This document shows positions 13,001 to 23,348 of a stretch of 64,000 bases of DNA, piece by piece. Positions within the stretch are counted from its first letter, which is position 1. The number at the start of each line of letters is the position of its first letter. The stretch spans positions 62,001-126,000 of the forward strand of contig JAJHTX010000003.1 in NCBI GenBank assembly GCA_032164295.1. Reading direction: 5' to 3'. Position numbers and translations under genes: made by a program. The notes under the pieces are model-generated. The model made no database searches and was not told the origin of the DNA. It saw only the letters and a list, made by a program, of their open reading frames with translations. Source of the stretch: Inonotus obliquus. Taxonomy: Eukaryota; Basidiomycota; Agaricomycetes; Hymenochaetales; Hymenochaetaceae.

Positions 13001-14337
13001 AATGTCGACTACAGGGGCTCAACGATATTTGCGAAACGGCGAAGGAACTTCACGGCTTTATTTCGAGTAATTACACTGCAATGGAACTCAGTACATCGCA
13101 CGTATACGTATCTGCACTGGCGTGGCTGCCGGGCGACTCGCTTCTCAGCAATCGTGTCCTGCGCTTCGTTACGAGTCGTCTCAAGATTGTGTTCGAAAGT
13201 TCAGTGACTGAAGAAACAATAGAACGCGTGGATGATATTCAGTGTTCTGCGTTCTCCACTGACGGTAGTAGAATTGTCTCCGGACACAGTGATGGCAGGC
13301 TGAATATCTGGGACGGACGGACGGGAGTGCTCATTCACGGACCTCTCAGCGGGCATTCCGATGGTGTCTGGTTTGCTGCATTCTCTCCAGACGGGAGTAG
13401 AATCTTCTCTGGATCTTTTGATGGATTACGTATATGGGATGCGTTGACCGGCAAGCTTATCGCTGGTCCATTCAATTCAGACTTCACCGCTGTCGCATTT
13501 TCCCCTGACGGAGGCAGGATCGTCTCCAGTCACAGGGATGGTAGGATTCGGATGCGAGATGCTCTGAGCGGTGACGTCATCGTCGAGCGTCACAGAAATT
13601 CGGTCCAGGCTGTTGCGTATTCACCGGACGGAAACAATATAGTAACCGGATCACATGACAAGACGTTCTGTATTTGGGATGCAAACACAGCAGCTTCTAT
13701 CGGCAATCCACTCGAAGGTCACACTCGAGGAATCCTGCAAGCTTCGATTGGAAATCCTCTTGTCGGTCACACTCGGCGGATCTTCGCAGCATACTCTCCA
13801 GATGGCAGTAAGATAGTTTCAGGATCTAAAGATAAAACTGTTCGAATACGGGATGCACAATCTGGCAGACTAGAGCCGTTGGAGGGCCATACAGATCGGG
13901 TGAGGGACGTTGGGTTTTCGCGAGACGGAAGCAGGATTCTATCGAGCTCAGTAGATGAAATACGAATGTGGGATGCGTATAACCGTGCGTCAGTCGGTGT
14001 TGTACCTCGAGGTGAAAGCCGCTGGGATATAGAGAGGCAATGTTTCGTGTCCGTACCGAGCTGGTGGCCTAGCGGACAAGAGCTAAAATTACAATCGCTC
14101 CTGCTCTCTGCTAATCCGCTGTACATCCCGAACGACGGGTGGATTCGTACATTAGATGGTGGTCTTCTCTTGTGGGTCCCTCCAGAACACAGATGGTGCG
14201 CTTGCCACACGACCCAGGATAGCACGATCACAAAGGACGAACACGACGAACGCATTCTGAACTCCGAGTGGAGGAAGCTCTTCCATGGGAAGGATTGGGC
14301 GAAGATCATGGGTGTTGAAGGGACCGAGGATGGATAG
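10052..14337 (+). CDS. NLR2: NWD2-type C2-NACHT-WD40 STAND protein
   Basis: Tandem paralog of NLR1. Exons: 10052-10113, 10174-10190, 10247-10403, 10439-10569, 10624-10676, 10732-10866, 10919-10969, 11019-11214, 11268-11387, 11439-12958, 13015-14337, about 1254 aa in frame. Exon lengths 62, 17, 53, 135, 51, 196, 120 and 1323 are identical to NLR1. The N-terminal C2-like domain contains VKVSYKKPRKDYPVSI. NACHT Walker A is GPKGMGKST at about 360. Walker B is IIVLDEVDAC around Asp473 and is better conserved than in NLR1, with the acidic residue after Asp. The WD40 region has about six to seven blades and one extra partial unit (see 13693-13788). The C-terminal cap GGLLLWVPPEHRWCACH matches NLR1. 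The intron at 10404-10438 would be only 35 nt; NLR1 reads through the equivalent position in frame. The intron at 10970-11018 is GC-AG. It is probably functional, as no disabling change was seen. Confidence 0.9.
10970..11018 (+). other. GC-AG intron of NLR2
   Basis: The donor GCAAGC follows ..LLYE and the acceptor CTAG precedes RCKMLQEC. There is no GT dinucleotide nearby that keeps the frame. Conservation with NLR1 at 3800-3850 shows that the non-canonical donor predates the duplication. Confidence 0.8.
13693..13788 (+). repeat. 48-nt tandem duplication inside the NLR2 WD40 domain
   Basis: Two adjacent 48-nt units (13693-13740 and 13741-13788) encode ASIGNPLEGHTRGILQ and ASIGNPLVGHTRRIFA. 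NLR1 has a single unit (ASIGNTFVGHSLYVMA). The duplication keeps the frame and inserts 16 residues at a blade edge, where STAND propellers contact ligands. Confidence 0.85.
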
Positions 14338-15733
14338 TTTCTTCTTTCTTGTATGTACGTATGAACGAGTAGTGCATTGCCGAACAATGACAAAGGACGT
14401 ATAACGAATAGTCAATCTCGTATCTCCTCCTAACCGAACCGCATGAAAATAAGTAAGAGATCTATGATTAGTAAGGCAAGAAACCAGCCCCGTTGCTCCA
14501 AAAAGCAACTACATTCTCGATAAAACACCTTGGCAATGAGATTATGATTCGAGCTCAAAGCAATAATAACAAACATACCAGTTCAACGGGTCATGATAAG
14601 GCACGGCCAGCGACCACAGGATCAGACTCGCCACCGCATCGGTAAGTTTTTTGACTACTTAGTATCGAAACTCTACTGTTTGGTCATGCAAAGAAAGGGA
14701 ACAAACAATGTACCGAACTTCATTGATCTAAATAGTACGTTACAGCATTTTGTACTATTGTGGATAAAAATCTGGTGAGTCTTGATCAGTACTATCCATC
14801 TCCCTGGCACGTAGCGCCTCACTATCTTGAAACCCACTTGATAATTCAAAATTCGTGAAACAATGCTCCATCGAATATATCGGTTCGGCGCAAGGGATAC
14901 ACAAGCCTACCAGATACACCAAGATTCGAATAAGCGGTGTGGAATCCTTTCGAATGGATCCTTGCCGTATCCAATACATGATTAATTTAGTCTCTACTGT
15001 GTCGTATCCGTTTTGAGCATTGCTTGACCGGATGGACCGCTTCAATTGGTGTGCAAGAACAAAAGGCTCTGCATGAGATCAAATGAGTCCTACAGCTATA
15101 GATATGATGAACATCACGTATGCGTACATCAAGCGTCAGTTAGACAGTCCTCGAGAGCTTGCTTCATGAAGTCACGTATTCTTCAGATGAGTAGATCATT
15201 AGATGATCGAAGAAGCGGCGCGACGAGGAACTCGAGGGTCGGAAAAGATTCATTGCATTGGGCAGGAGCGCAACAGATTTCCAGAAGTGAGAAACACTGC
15301 AATGTTCGACGCATTCGAGCTTGGTTCGGTAGCTTCGGCGCCTCGTGTTGTCCGAGAGTCGCGTCACATGCATCAATGAAACTGTTATCGCGAGTCAGCG
15401 ATCCTTGCGTCTCTCACAACATAGATATGACTGACGCACAAGGTCATTCAGAGTCCTCACGAAACAAGCCCTGCTTTCTGGTGATTGATCGAGATGGAAG
15501 GTCTGAATTTGCGGACGCAGAAGGTGTCCATCATGATGTCGTTGCGATTTCTGGCCGTCTGTCCAATCCCTCTCGGAGGAGATAGAGGTACTTTCTATTC
15601 GCATTTTTCTTTGACGGATCACGCCTCGATAAGTTGGATGACGTCGAAGGCATGAAAATGGAGTTGCATGTAGAGTTGTCGTGTCTGATCAGCGTGGGAT
15701 ATGTTTACCTCATCAGTGGCTATAGGCAACTGT
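14338..15733. other. Intergenic region without a supported gene
   Basis: About 1.4 kb. An open plus-strand frame at 15046-15585 has no recognisable domain, and its sequence is also partly open on the minus strand. I see no TIRs, tRNA or conserved protein here. Confidence 0.4.
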
Positions 15734-16096
15734 ATACGTCTGTACGGGTGCAACCAGACGGGGTGCGTTACAGCGACGAAATGGCCAACCAAGGCAGCGT
15801 TGCGCGTTACACACCCTGTTTAGGCAACCAGGCAACCAACGGAACATGCATTGGACCGTGAAAATTACAATATAACTTGTACTTTCTGTCGTATTAGACC
15901 TGGCCTTGCTGTTCGGGGAAGGTGAACTTCCTACTTCGGACAAATTGCTTGCGCTTTTGGTGCTTTTCTGAGTTTTTTAGTAATATATACCAGTATATAC
16001 CCTGTAACACGCCAACCTGGACTCCGCGTTACACGTTACACCAAGCAACCCAACCAGGCCCGTGTTACCGTTACAGTTGCACCCGTACAGACGTAT
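15734..16096. mobile_element. Small TIR element (MITE-like), 363 bp
   Basis: The ends are perfect 21-bp inverted repeats (atacgtctgtacgggtgcaac at 15734-15754 and its complement at 16076-16096). The interior repeats short motifs in both halves, such as gttaca and ccaacc, as subterminal transposase-binding arrays do. No coding capacity. The element reads as starting CGTCTGTACGG with flanking TA on both sides, which fits a TA target duplication, but the TIR match continues outward, so the exact boundary and superfamily are uncertain. It stops 25 bp before the target duplication of the adjacent hAT element. Confidence 0.65.
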
Positions 16097-16128
16097 TCAG
16101 TATAGGACAACAACGACGGAACTGAGAT

Positions 16129-17452
16129 TAGGGTTCCGCAGCGTACGTATACAGGTACGCGCGTAAAGACACGACACAGTACGGATTACGATCCGTGCTT
16201 TACGCTCCGTATTTTTTATTTCGGGGTGAGCTACGGAAACGCATCGGGAGTATACGGCAATACGCCGTATATACGACACCAAGAAGGAAGTACACAATAT
16301 AATAACAAGAAATAAGAGATATGCTTTAAGATTCGAACGTAGTCATTGTTTCACCAGCATAAGGGTTTTGATGGTCTCTGACCCCAGACGGGCACGACGG
16401 AGTGCAATAGTATTTCTGCCTCCTGAGAATACACGTTCTACGGGCGACTGAGGAGCCTGCAAAGATCATCAATTACATATTATTATGTCAAGAAGAAAGT
16501 TTTCGACTCACCTGGAATGGCATGGATCTCACACGCAAACTTTGACAAGTGAGGAAACTGAGCACGGTGTGCGGACCACCATGGAATTGGTTCTCCAACA
16601 TCCCAAGACTTTTCGTGTTTCATACTGAAGTAAGTGACGAGTTCGTCTAATGGACTGGTATCCTCCTCACTGCCATAACCTGCCATGAAAGCAAATACCA
16701 TGCTCTTGGACGGGGATAGAGCATATGTTACTTTCATCAACCTCATCGCAGTTTCGACGTTTTGCGTGAGAGACAAGTTGAAATCCATCGTTGCTCATTG
16801 TAAAGACCGAGCGGCAAGTGAAGAGAAGTGTCGAACTATTCGATTCCAGTATGTCCTTGAATACCTACACTAATACCGTATAAGTACCTAAAAATATTGT
16901 TTTTTGACTGAGGCTCGTGTTCTGCAATGCGACGTGCATTGTGTCTCTCCAAGATTCATGTTCTGCAACGCAATATGCTATGAGCATCCACTTCATGTGG
17001 ACTGTGTGATGTGAGTACGCACCTCCCAGCTACATATATCAATACCCCTTACCACCGAAGACTGGGTCTGCAACGTGCAATCAGGATGACCAGACCAGAA
17101 GATAATGATGTGAACTTGCGGCGTGATGGATACCTGATCTTCAATATGGAGTGATATCATTCAATAAACAAGCTACTACTTACCTGTTGAGAGTGACCCT
17201 AGCCTTGCGGACACGCCAACGAGAAGATAGGGGCATGTGGGAGAGAACGAGCATGTCATGGACACAGCTGATCGCGCAGCTGATCACTAGCACATGACCG
17301 TATGTCGTATAGGCCGTATGCGGTTGTTTACGCCCAAATTTGGACCGTGCAATACAGGTCCGTAAAGTAAGTCCTATTCCTCCATACGATTACAGAGCGT
17401 TCCGTATACGTACGGCCCATTTCCGTACTTTACGCTACGCTGCGGAACCCTA
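16129..17452 (-). mobile_element. hAT-superfamily DNA transposon, internally deleted (1324 bp)
   Basis: Perfect 17-bp TIRs (TAGGGTTCCGCAGCGTA at 16129-16145, complement at 17436-17452) are flanked by an exact 8-bp target-site duplication ACTGAGAT (16121-16128 and 17453-17460). An 8-bp TSD and a TAGGG start are hallmarks of hAT elements. Subterminal regions are rich in GTATAC/CGTA motifs. The interior encodes only the C-terminal dimerisation part of a hAT transposase on the minus strand, so the copy is not autonomous. The intact TIRs and TSD point to a fairly recent insertion. Confidence 0.92.
16343..16788 (-). pseudogene. hAT transposase C-terminal dimerisation domain relic
   Basis: Two exon-like blocks are joined by an intron at about 16458-16511. 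The upstream block contains LDELVTYFSMKHEK, PIPWWSAHRAQFPHLSKFA and CEIHAIPG. The downstream block contains PVERVFSGGRNTIALRRARL and SETIKTLMLVKQ, then a stop. These match the conserved order of the hAT dimerisation region (W..N...FP.L...A...L.IP...S..ERVFS.g......R.rL....v..L..lk). The catalytic DDE core and BED zinc finger are absent within the element, so this is a remnant and not an active transposase. Confidence 0.88.
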
Positions 17453-17885
17453 ACTGAGATGCCTTTCCACTGGCAACATGACAAGACCTCATACTGTCTC
17501 TGCATCCATTCCATATGAGCTTCAAGAAGCTGTTGCGTGAGCTACGCGCCAATGACCCCCTCGTGATGGTCGATACATTCCTGTTGAGCAACGCTGAAGA
17601 ATGAGAATGGTGGAGGCTCGTTGCCCGTTCTGGGAAGGTTAACAAATTTTCATTTGTGTAAATAATAATGGCTTGTGGCCATGTGCATGTACCCGGGCGG
17701 GAGCGCTTCCGGTTTATACTAATCTAGACTACGTAAACTTCTTAGGACAAATTGCAAATATAACTACCCGTATTTCAAAAGAGAAACCCGGAGCAGACAG
17801 ACCTACACTCCGCCCATAGCCAATGGGAGACAGCAGAAAAGGAAAAACGTCACCCGCGGACGGGTGTAAAACACAAACTTCTGCG

Positions 17886-18362
17886 TCAAGGCGGCTTAAA
17901 GACGTCGATCAGTTGTTCGATCGAGGACAGAATATTGTTGAACCGGTGAAACCAGTCCAACGTTTGGGCGCGCGGGGAAAAGCCTCTGCCACGCGGGCAT
18001 TCCAGGAGACGATGTCGAGCGGTATCCAAGACATTACAAGATGAGCAGTCTGCGTTAACCTCCCCGAGTCTTGAGAGGAACTCGCCTACCGCAGGGACCC
18101 CCGCAAGGAGGCGCAAAGCCGTGGTCTCCCCCTCACGCGATAGATTGGCGTGGGCGATATGAATAGGGATGAGCCGAGGGTTCTGGATGAGCCGTCTCTA
18201 TGAAGGCGTCTCGATCGAGTGGTATTCCACGGTGTGTGCCGCAGCCAGCAGCTCCTTCCACGCTGTGACTATATCCGCCCGCGCAGAAACTTTGACCCCA
18301 CCTACAGATACGGCAGGGAAAAGGGTATACTCGTCCTCCATCAGACTGGGAAGGTAATAGGA
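17886..18362 (-). pseudogene. Non-LTR retrotransposon RNase H/zinc-knuckle tail relic
   Basis: Minus-strand reading contains ETTALRLLAGVPAVGEFLSR followed by CSSCNVLDTARHRLLECP, a C-x2-C-x8-H-x4-C knuckle. Together with the preceding IHIAHANLSREG this is the arrangement at the 3' end of LINE-type reverse transcriptase ORFs downstream of RNase H. An in-frame stop separates it from the more upstream EYHSIETPS segment. No RT core is present. It sits directly between the two hAT elements. Confidence 0.65.
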
Positions 18363-18372
18363 TCAATGTCAC

Positions 18373-19044
18373 TAGGGATCGGCAGCGTACCGTAATGTAC
18401 GGATACGGCCCGTGCGTATACAGATACGCTCTGTACTCGTATGGAGGCAGAGGACTTATTTTACGGATCTGTATTGTACGGACAGCATTACGTATCAAGA
18501 AATCCGAATTTAGGCGTAAACGGTCGTATACGGCAAATACGGTATACGGTCACGAGAGGATGATCAGGAGAGATGTTTACTTCATTTTGCAGTTTACGCT
18601 TGTTCGTCCGAGTTGAGGAGCATAGAAATGATGGATATATCTTCCATAACTCTTGGAACCGACATCGAAACGTGCAATGGCGTATGAATCATCCCGTATA
18701 CCGACATCACCCGGCCCGCCGGGCCCGGGCAACTTGAATGTACGAGACTTTCTGGCAGACATACCATTGAAATCGGTGAGGTTCCCATCCAGTCTCTCGG
18801 GCAAGCATACTAAGCGTCTCGGAGCGACACAAGACCATCCCCGATCAATGATTCTTGATGTACCTTTCCTCGTTTCTTAAGAATTCCTCTTGCTACCGTG
18901 CATACGACCGTATTCTGTATACGCCCGCTGCGTATCCGTACCCTGCTTGGATATGAAGAGTACGGTGACGTACAGTACGGCTCGTATGCCGTAGGAGGTC
19001 TTAACTTTACGCGCGTACCCGTATACGTACGCTGCCGATCCCTA
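18373..19044. mobile_element. Non-autonomous hAT element (672 bp), same TIR family
   Basis: Perfect 18-bp TIRs (TAGGGATCGGCAGCGTAC at 18373-18390, complement at 19027-19044) with an exact 8-bp TSD AATGTCAC at 18365-18372 and 19045-19052. The TIR differs at only two of the first 17 positions from the neighbouring hAT element (TAGGG-T-TC-C versus TAGGG-A-TC-G), so the two probably respond to the same or a sister transposase. Subterminal regions repeat GTATAC/CGTAC motifs. The core (about 18560-18890) is different in character, GC-richer, with minus-strand open frames up to 75 codons, and may be captured host sequence. No transposase motif was found. Confidence 0.9.
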
Positions 19045-19054
19045 AATGTCACAT

Positions 19055-19580
19055 GCTTGACAGCCCTTGTCGAAGTCAAGATACCAACAACCTTCGATCA
19101 ATTTCCTCATATATACCGTCGTCGAAACGTTGCTATCCGGTCCTGTTTCTTCCATATGGAGTTCGACCTTGATCTCGCAGATGAAGTTCTCTATCATCCC
19201 GTTGTTGTGGAATTGTTGATGTGAGTATGTCGAACAATGTCGGTCGTCTCGCTAAATCGCTTCCAGTACCATTCAAGGATATTACTCTCGAAAAATAAGG
19301 AACAGTCAGGCCGTTGGTCATGCCAACTCTAATATATTGACCGTAGTCATGCACGAACTCAACACTACAGTGAGTGGGCCGAAGATTACTTCGAAACGCT
19401 CAAGAACAAGTTTTTGAGTTCGTTCTATCGTGTTCCCTAACTTCCCTCTTGGGTCGCGATATTGACCAGCAGGTCCAACAGTGTCTATACGGAGTCGTGA
19501 ATTGGATTCGTGCGGACCTCTTCTACCGAAAATCGTGCCAGACAGGAATGACGCAGGTCTTCATCGGGAGAATATTGTAG
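19055..19580 (+). pseudogene. Terpene synthase (class I, Agaricomycete type), 3' relic
   Basis: Three blocks match the second half of fungal sesquiterpene synthases in order. The first is YRRRNVAIRSCFFHMEF followed by DLADEVLYHPVVVELL, up to a GTGAGT donor. The second is HANSNILTVVMHELNTT, which follows the NSE metal-binding segment. The third is DQQVQQCLYGVVNWIRADLF, the C-terminal W-(V/I)-R-A region. The NSE/DTE segment before HANSN is frameshifted (GATATTACTC with a base missing and an extra base later), no frame is continuous, and the 5' half with the DDxxD motif is not upstream. Instead the hAT element ends 10 bp before the relic begins. This is a dead terpene synthase, probably truncated by rearrangement in the transposon nest. 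Confidence 0.8.
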
Positions 19581-19931
19581 AGCCACTCATAGCTGAGTCG
19601 AACGGTAAGGTATAGCGCCGCATTATGCATACAGAAGGATAGCCTAAACATGATAGAGTTGGATCTTACTGAATATGGGACGACCATTCTCATACTCTCG
19701 TGACATACAGCGGACAACAATGAGTATAATGTAACAACAATAGAAGAACAGACCGAAGTAATGGCACAAATATAGATTCATATCAGAGACAGAAGTGAAG
19801 CAAACGCGCATTATCTACAACGGCAAGACGGTGAACTCATTCTTCTTCCTGCGGCTCTTCGTAAGGATAGTTACTAGATTATAGTACAACGTTAGAATGA
19901 ATTGAAATCATAGGGGCGAATCTGATTTAAC

Positions 19932-22303
19932 TTACTCGATCTTCATTGCAGCACAAATATAATGATCCCAATCGTCGTTTGACCATGTTTCCATTTCCTC
20001 TGGACTGATGTGACCTTTCCCAATACTGTCCAAGTAATCACGGACGATAGTATACGTTCGCGCCGCATCACCTCGCTGATTCAATCCCGTGGGACTCACT
20101 CGTAGGTCTAAGTTCGTTCGTGTTTCGTAATTCCATAGCCACGGGAATATGGACATTGGGTCTTCCAGAAATTGGTCGTACGAGAGAGGTAGTACGCCAA
20201 GAAGGCCCTCGTCGTGCCCCTCGAAGACATCGACTTCACCTCCACGATCCTTCATCATCCTGCAATAGAACATACTGTTACCGATGCGGAATACAACCTC
20301 GCGATGGTTGTCTGCGCAATATAAAACGGGTATGATTTCACCGAGGGCCTGAAGCCGAGAACGAATGAATGCCGATATCGTAATATTTGCGAAGTAGTCA
20401 TCCAAGGGGCCCCAACGAGAAAGCGGCAAAATCCAATCCCAGATATACTCCGACTTGGTCCAGTCATTCGTCCAGTCGGAAAACGGAAGTACGCCGAGCC
20501 TTGTATCATCCCATCTTGAAACCACATGCGAGATCATGTCTTGAGGAAGCGCGTCGAAAACTTTGTGCTTCTTGCGTATTGAGTATAAAAAAGGGAGATC
20601 CAGAGGGATCGGCATCTGAAAGCATAGCTGAGGAGGAAAAGGCGGAGAAGCAAGTCCTCTCACCTACCTTGGAGATTATATCGGTATCATGACTATTGCC
20701 ATAGTCTTCGGCCATGCCCAAATCAGTATGCACGCTCTTTCTTGTGATGACTTGCTGCGGTAGGACCGATGCGATCCTCACATCTCCGACGGATGTCCCA
20801 AGCAACAATAATCCGTTCTCATCGTCGAAATCGACAGCTGATAAGAGTCGCGCGAGTGGAAGCCCACTCCTGGATATTGGAATATAACTGCCATCCACCT
20901 GCAGTGGATCCTCTGCAGCAGTGGTAGGGCAGAGAGAGGCAAAAAGAAGGGTTGGGGCCCACCAAATGCGTTCCGAGAGGGACGTCACGCAGAAAAACGT
21001 TCTTCCGGATGATCCCACATGGAAGAGATGAAGAGATCTGATCGTTGGAAGGCTCGGTGGCTGCTTGATACAGAACTCATCAATGCGGCAGGAGCCAGAA
21101 TTTAGAGATCCGGCCTCAAATATAACAGATGTTTGATGCAATTCTGCGATTTCATCCTGCATGACTATACGAATAGCCATTGCGCCTCCTTCCGGATCGG
21201 GTCCTGTCGAGATGTCATCCAAAAACTCGCCGTGGGCAATCGGTGTTTCTAGCTGTAGCGAGACCATATGATCTGGAAGATTTGATGCAGCATCTTCGGC
21301 CACGCTTTGCTCGCGGAAGACTTGAATTGAAGTGTGATGCAATGTAAATATAAGTCCACCTCTCATAGTCATTGCTTTGCAAGCTTCCTGCGGGAGAGAA
21401 TCAAGGCTAGAAATGGACTAAAACAACCTTTGAAACCTACAATCGGGAAAGGACTAAATCTCGGCGGAGTCGTGTTGTTCGGAACGCGCAGGCAAAACAG
21501 ATCTCCTGTCGTCCAGTTTGCGAGGTACGGATACGTGTCGTCCCCATCGCGAACGGCGAATCCAACGAGATCTCCCCTGAAGAACCGCACATGCGACACA
21601 TTGGGTATCTGAGCAAGTTCTTGCAACACAATGCCGTTCTCAGAATATTGTATCCCAAGAACGAGTATGTAAGGGTGCCTATAGAGCGTATCGTAAGCCG
21701 TGAGTAATGATACGGTAAGTGAAACGTACGTTGATCCTACAGTGATAGCACACCTGACTGCTCCAGAAGAGTAATCGATTTTCCCGTCCATAACAGGAGC
21801 ATCCAAATACACCTTTGCAGAGAAACATACTATTCCATCTGGAGTGATTTCCCACAGAGATAACTCACTCTCGTCGTCGTTCGCAGCTGCAACAAGGCAC
21901 CAACGCCCAAGGACCAGCTTCACCCATGTAACGCGAAGACCCTTGCGGACGTGTATCTTTCGAACAGAGAGTTTACTGTCTGGTTTCTTGTAGCCAAGGT
22001 CGAGAAGAACAGCGTGCTTCACCCATGATTCTATATCACGCGCATCCGCAGTCTCGATGTCCTTGAGACTCCACGGTATACGTAGTGATCGAGCCGTCAC
22101 TTCTTTGTTGAATATGTGCACCCAAAGTTGCTTATTTTCTGATATCTCAGTTGAAATAGAGGAACACGTCTGCATAATGATTGTTAGCATCTAGACAATG
22201 GTACACAATCTCGAGGTACCTGGCGCAAACGATTGATCTCCCTCAAACTGAGTTGAATCCAGATAATGAATTGGACGTCGCAAGGAAGCTCCAAAAGCCC
22301 CAT
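19932..22303 (-). CDS. FB2: intact F-box-like propeller-type protein
   Basis: Five exons: 22220-22303, 21730-22169, 21441-21678, 20668-21387, 19932-20615 (84, 440, 238, 720, 684 nt), one frame, about 721 aa. The N-terminus MGLLELPCDVQFIIWIQLSL fits an F-box helix pair (LPxDVxxxI), so a Skp1/SCF link is plausible. The middle (LGRWCLVAAANDDESELSLW, GDLVGFAVRDGDDTYPYLAN, LIFTLHHTSIQVF, GSSGRTFFC, LLSAVDFDDENGLLLLGT) is beta-rich with WD/propeller-like periodicity. The C-terminal 228 codons form a conserved module (DWTNDWTKSEYIWDWILPLS, RSRLQALGEIIPVLY, VFRIGNSMFYC, GVLPLSYDQFL) whose family I do not recognise. No lesion was seen. It is the intact member of the FB1/FB2/FB3 subgroup. Substrate and function are unknown. 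Confidence 0.82.
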
Positions 22304-23348
22304 CTAAAGGATTCAGAGGTCAGTGCAATGCGAACAAGCTGACGGCTGACGAGAATACACCACAGGTATTACCAGTGTGGCGAGTGTTGGAGAAGAAGTT
22401 TGTTAGTGCATCTTGCCGACCAGCCAAAGATTACACAAGAGTGCGCCGACACACCCGAGCCTCCGTGCGTAACAAGAAAAATCAACTACCAAATTTGAAA
22501 TGTCGATCGCAGTGCCAAGGCGAACCTTTCTCACATTTGATCCCTAGCCTGGCAACACGATTCAGCCTTATGCTTAAGCGTGATGCGGAATCTGGCTTCA
22601 TCTAAAGCATCAGCACTGGGGTACAGTAAAAGATGTGTACGACAACTTCTTATCGACAGCGGCCATTGACACAGACTTGCAAGACTTATGGGGAGGTTCT
22701 TCGACCGACAACTGCTGGTGCGCTGCACTACTTCTACCTACTATTTCTACGCGACTCTTAATTGGGTAAGTAAATACAATGGGCGACTCATTTAATTCAG
22801 AACAATAGTTCGGACCAACGGTGTTCTCGGAATTGGTGGTGAATGGCACCAAGTCAAACTCAGAGGACAAACTTCAAAATAGTTTGCGCTGTAGGCCCTG
22901 CCTGTCTGGCACGTACTGTTGTAATATGGGAGAATCGAGACCAGAGAGCCGCCGTACCAAACGCTTAAACTTGGAAAATTCGAAATTCAGGTGGCATTTG
23001 TCTTTTTGCTAGCGGCACCTCTGTCTTATTCTCACGCACAGTACGTACGAGAATGTAGCGCAAGGGTTATGCATATACGCAACCGTGACTTGCTCTACTC
23101 AAGAAGAATAAGGTCAAAAAAGTTGTTAGACAGCTCTAGCCTTGTCAATATGTGAACGGTAAGAACGATACGCTTTCACTTGAAAACAAATGTCTCCTCG
23201 CATATAAATTGTAACCTGAATTTCTTGCTATCTCTTCAACATAATCTTCCCCCCTTACATTCGATCTGGTCATTGAATCCAAGTATCGTGCCGTCTATAT
23301 CCAACTCTCACTCCATATCTTGTTGTATTTATCCTGAAATATTCCTCA
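22304..23348. other. Intergenic region, nothing recognised
   Basis: About 1 kb between the divergent FB2 and deaminase-like gene 1. Short frames (22375-22605, 22821-23012) have no recognisable features. No TIRs were found. Confidence 0.4.

Noticed and set aside
15046..15585. 179-codon plus-strand ORF
   Set aside because: No domain, no splice partners, overlapping minus-strand frames are equally open and composition is not coding-like.
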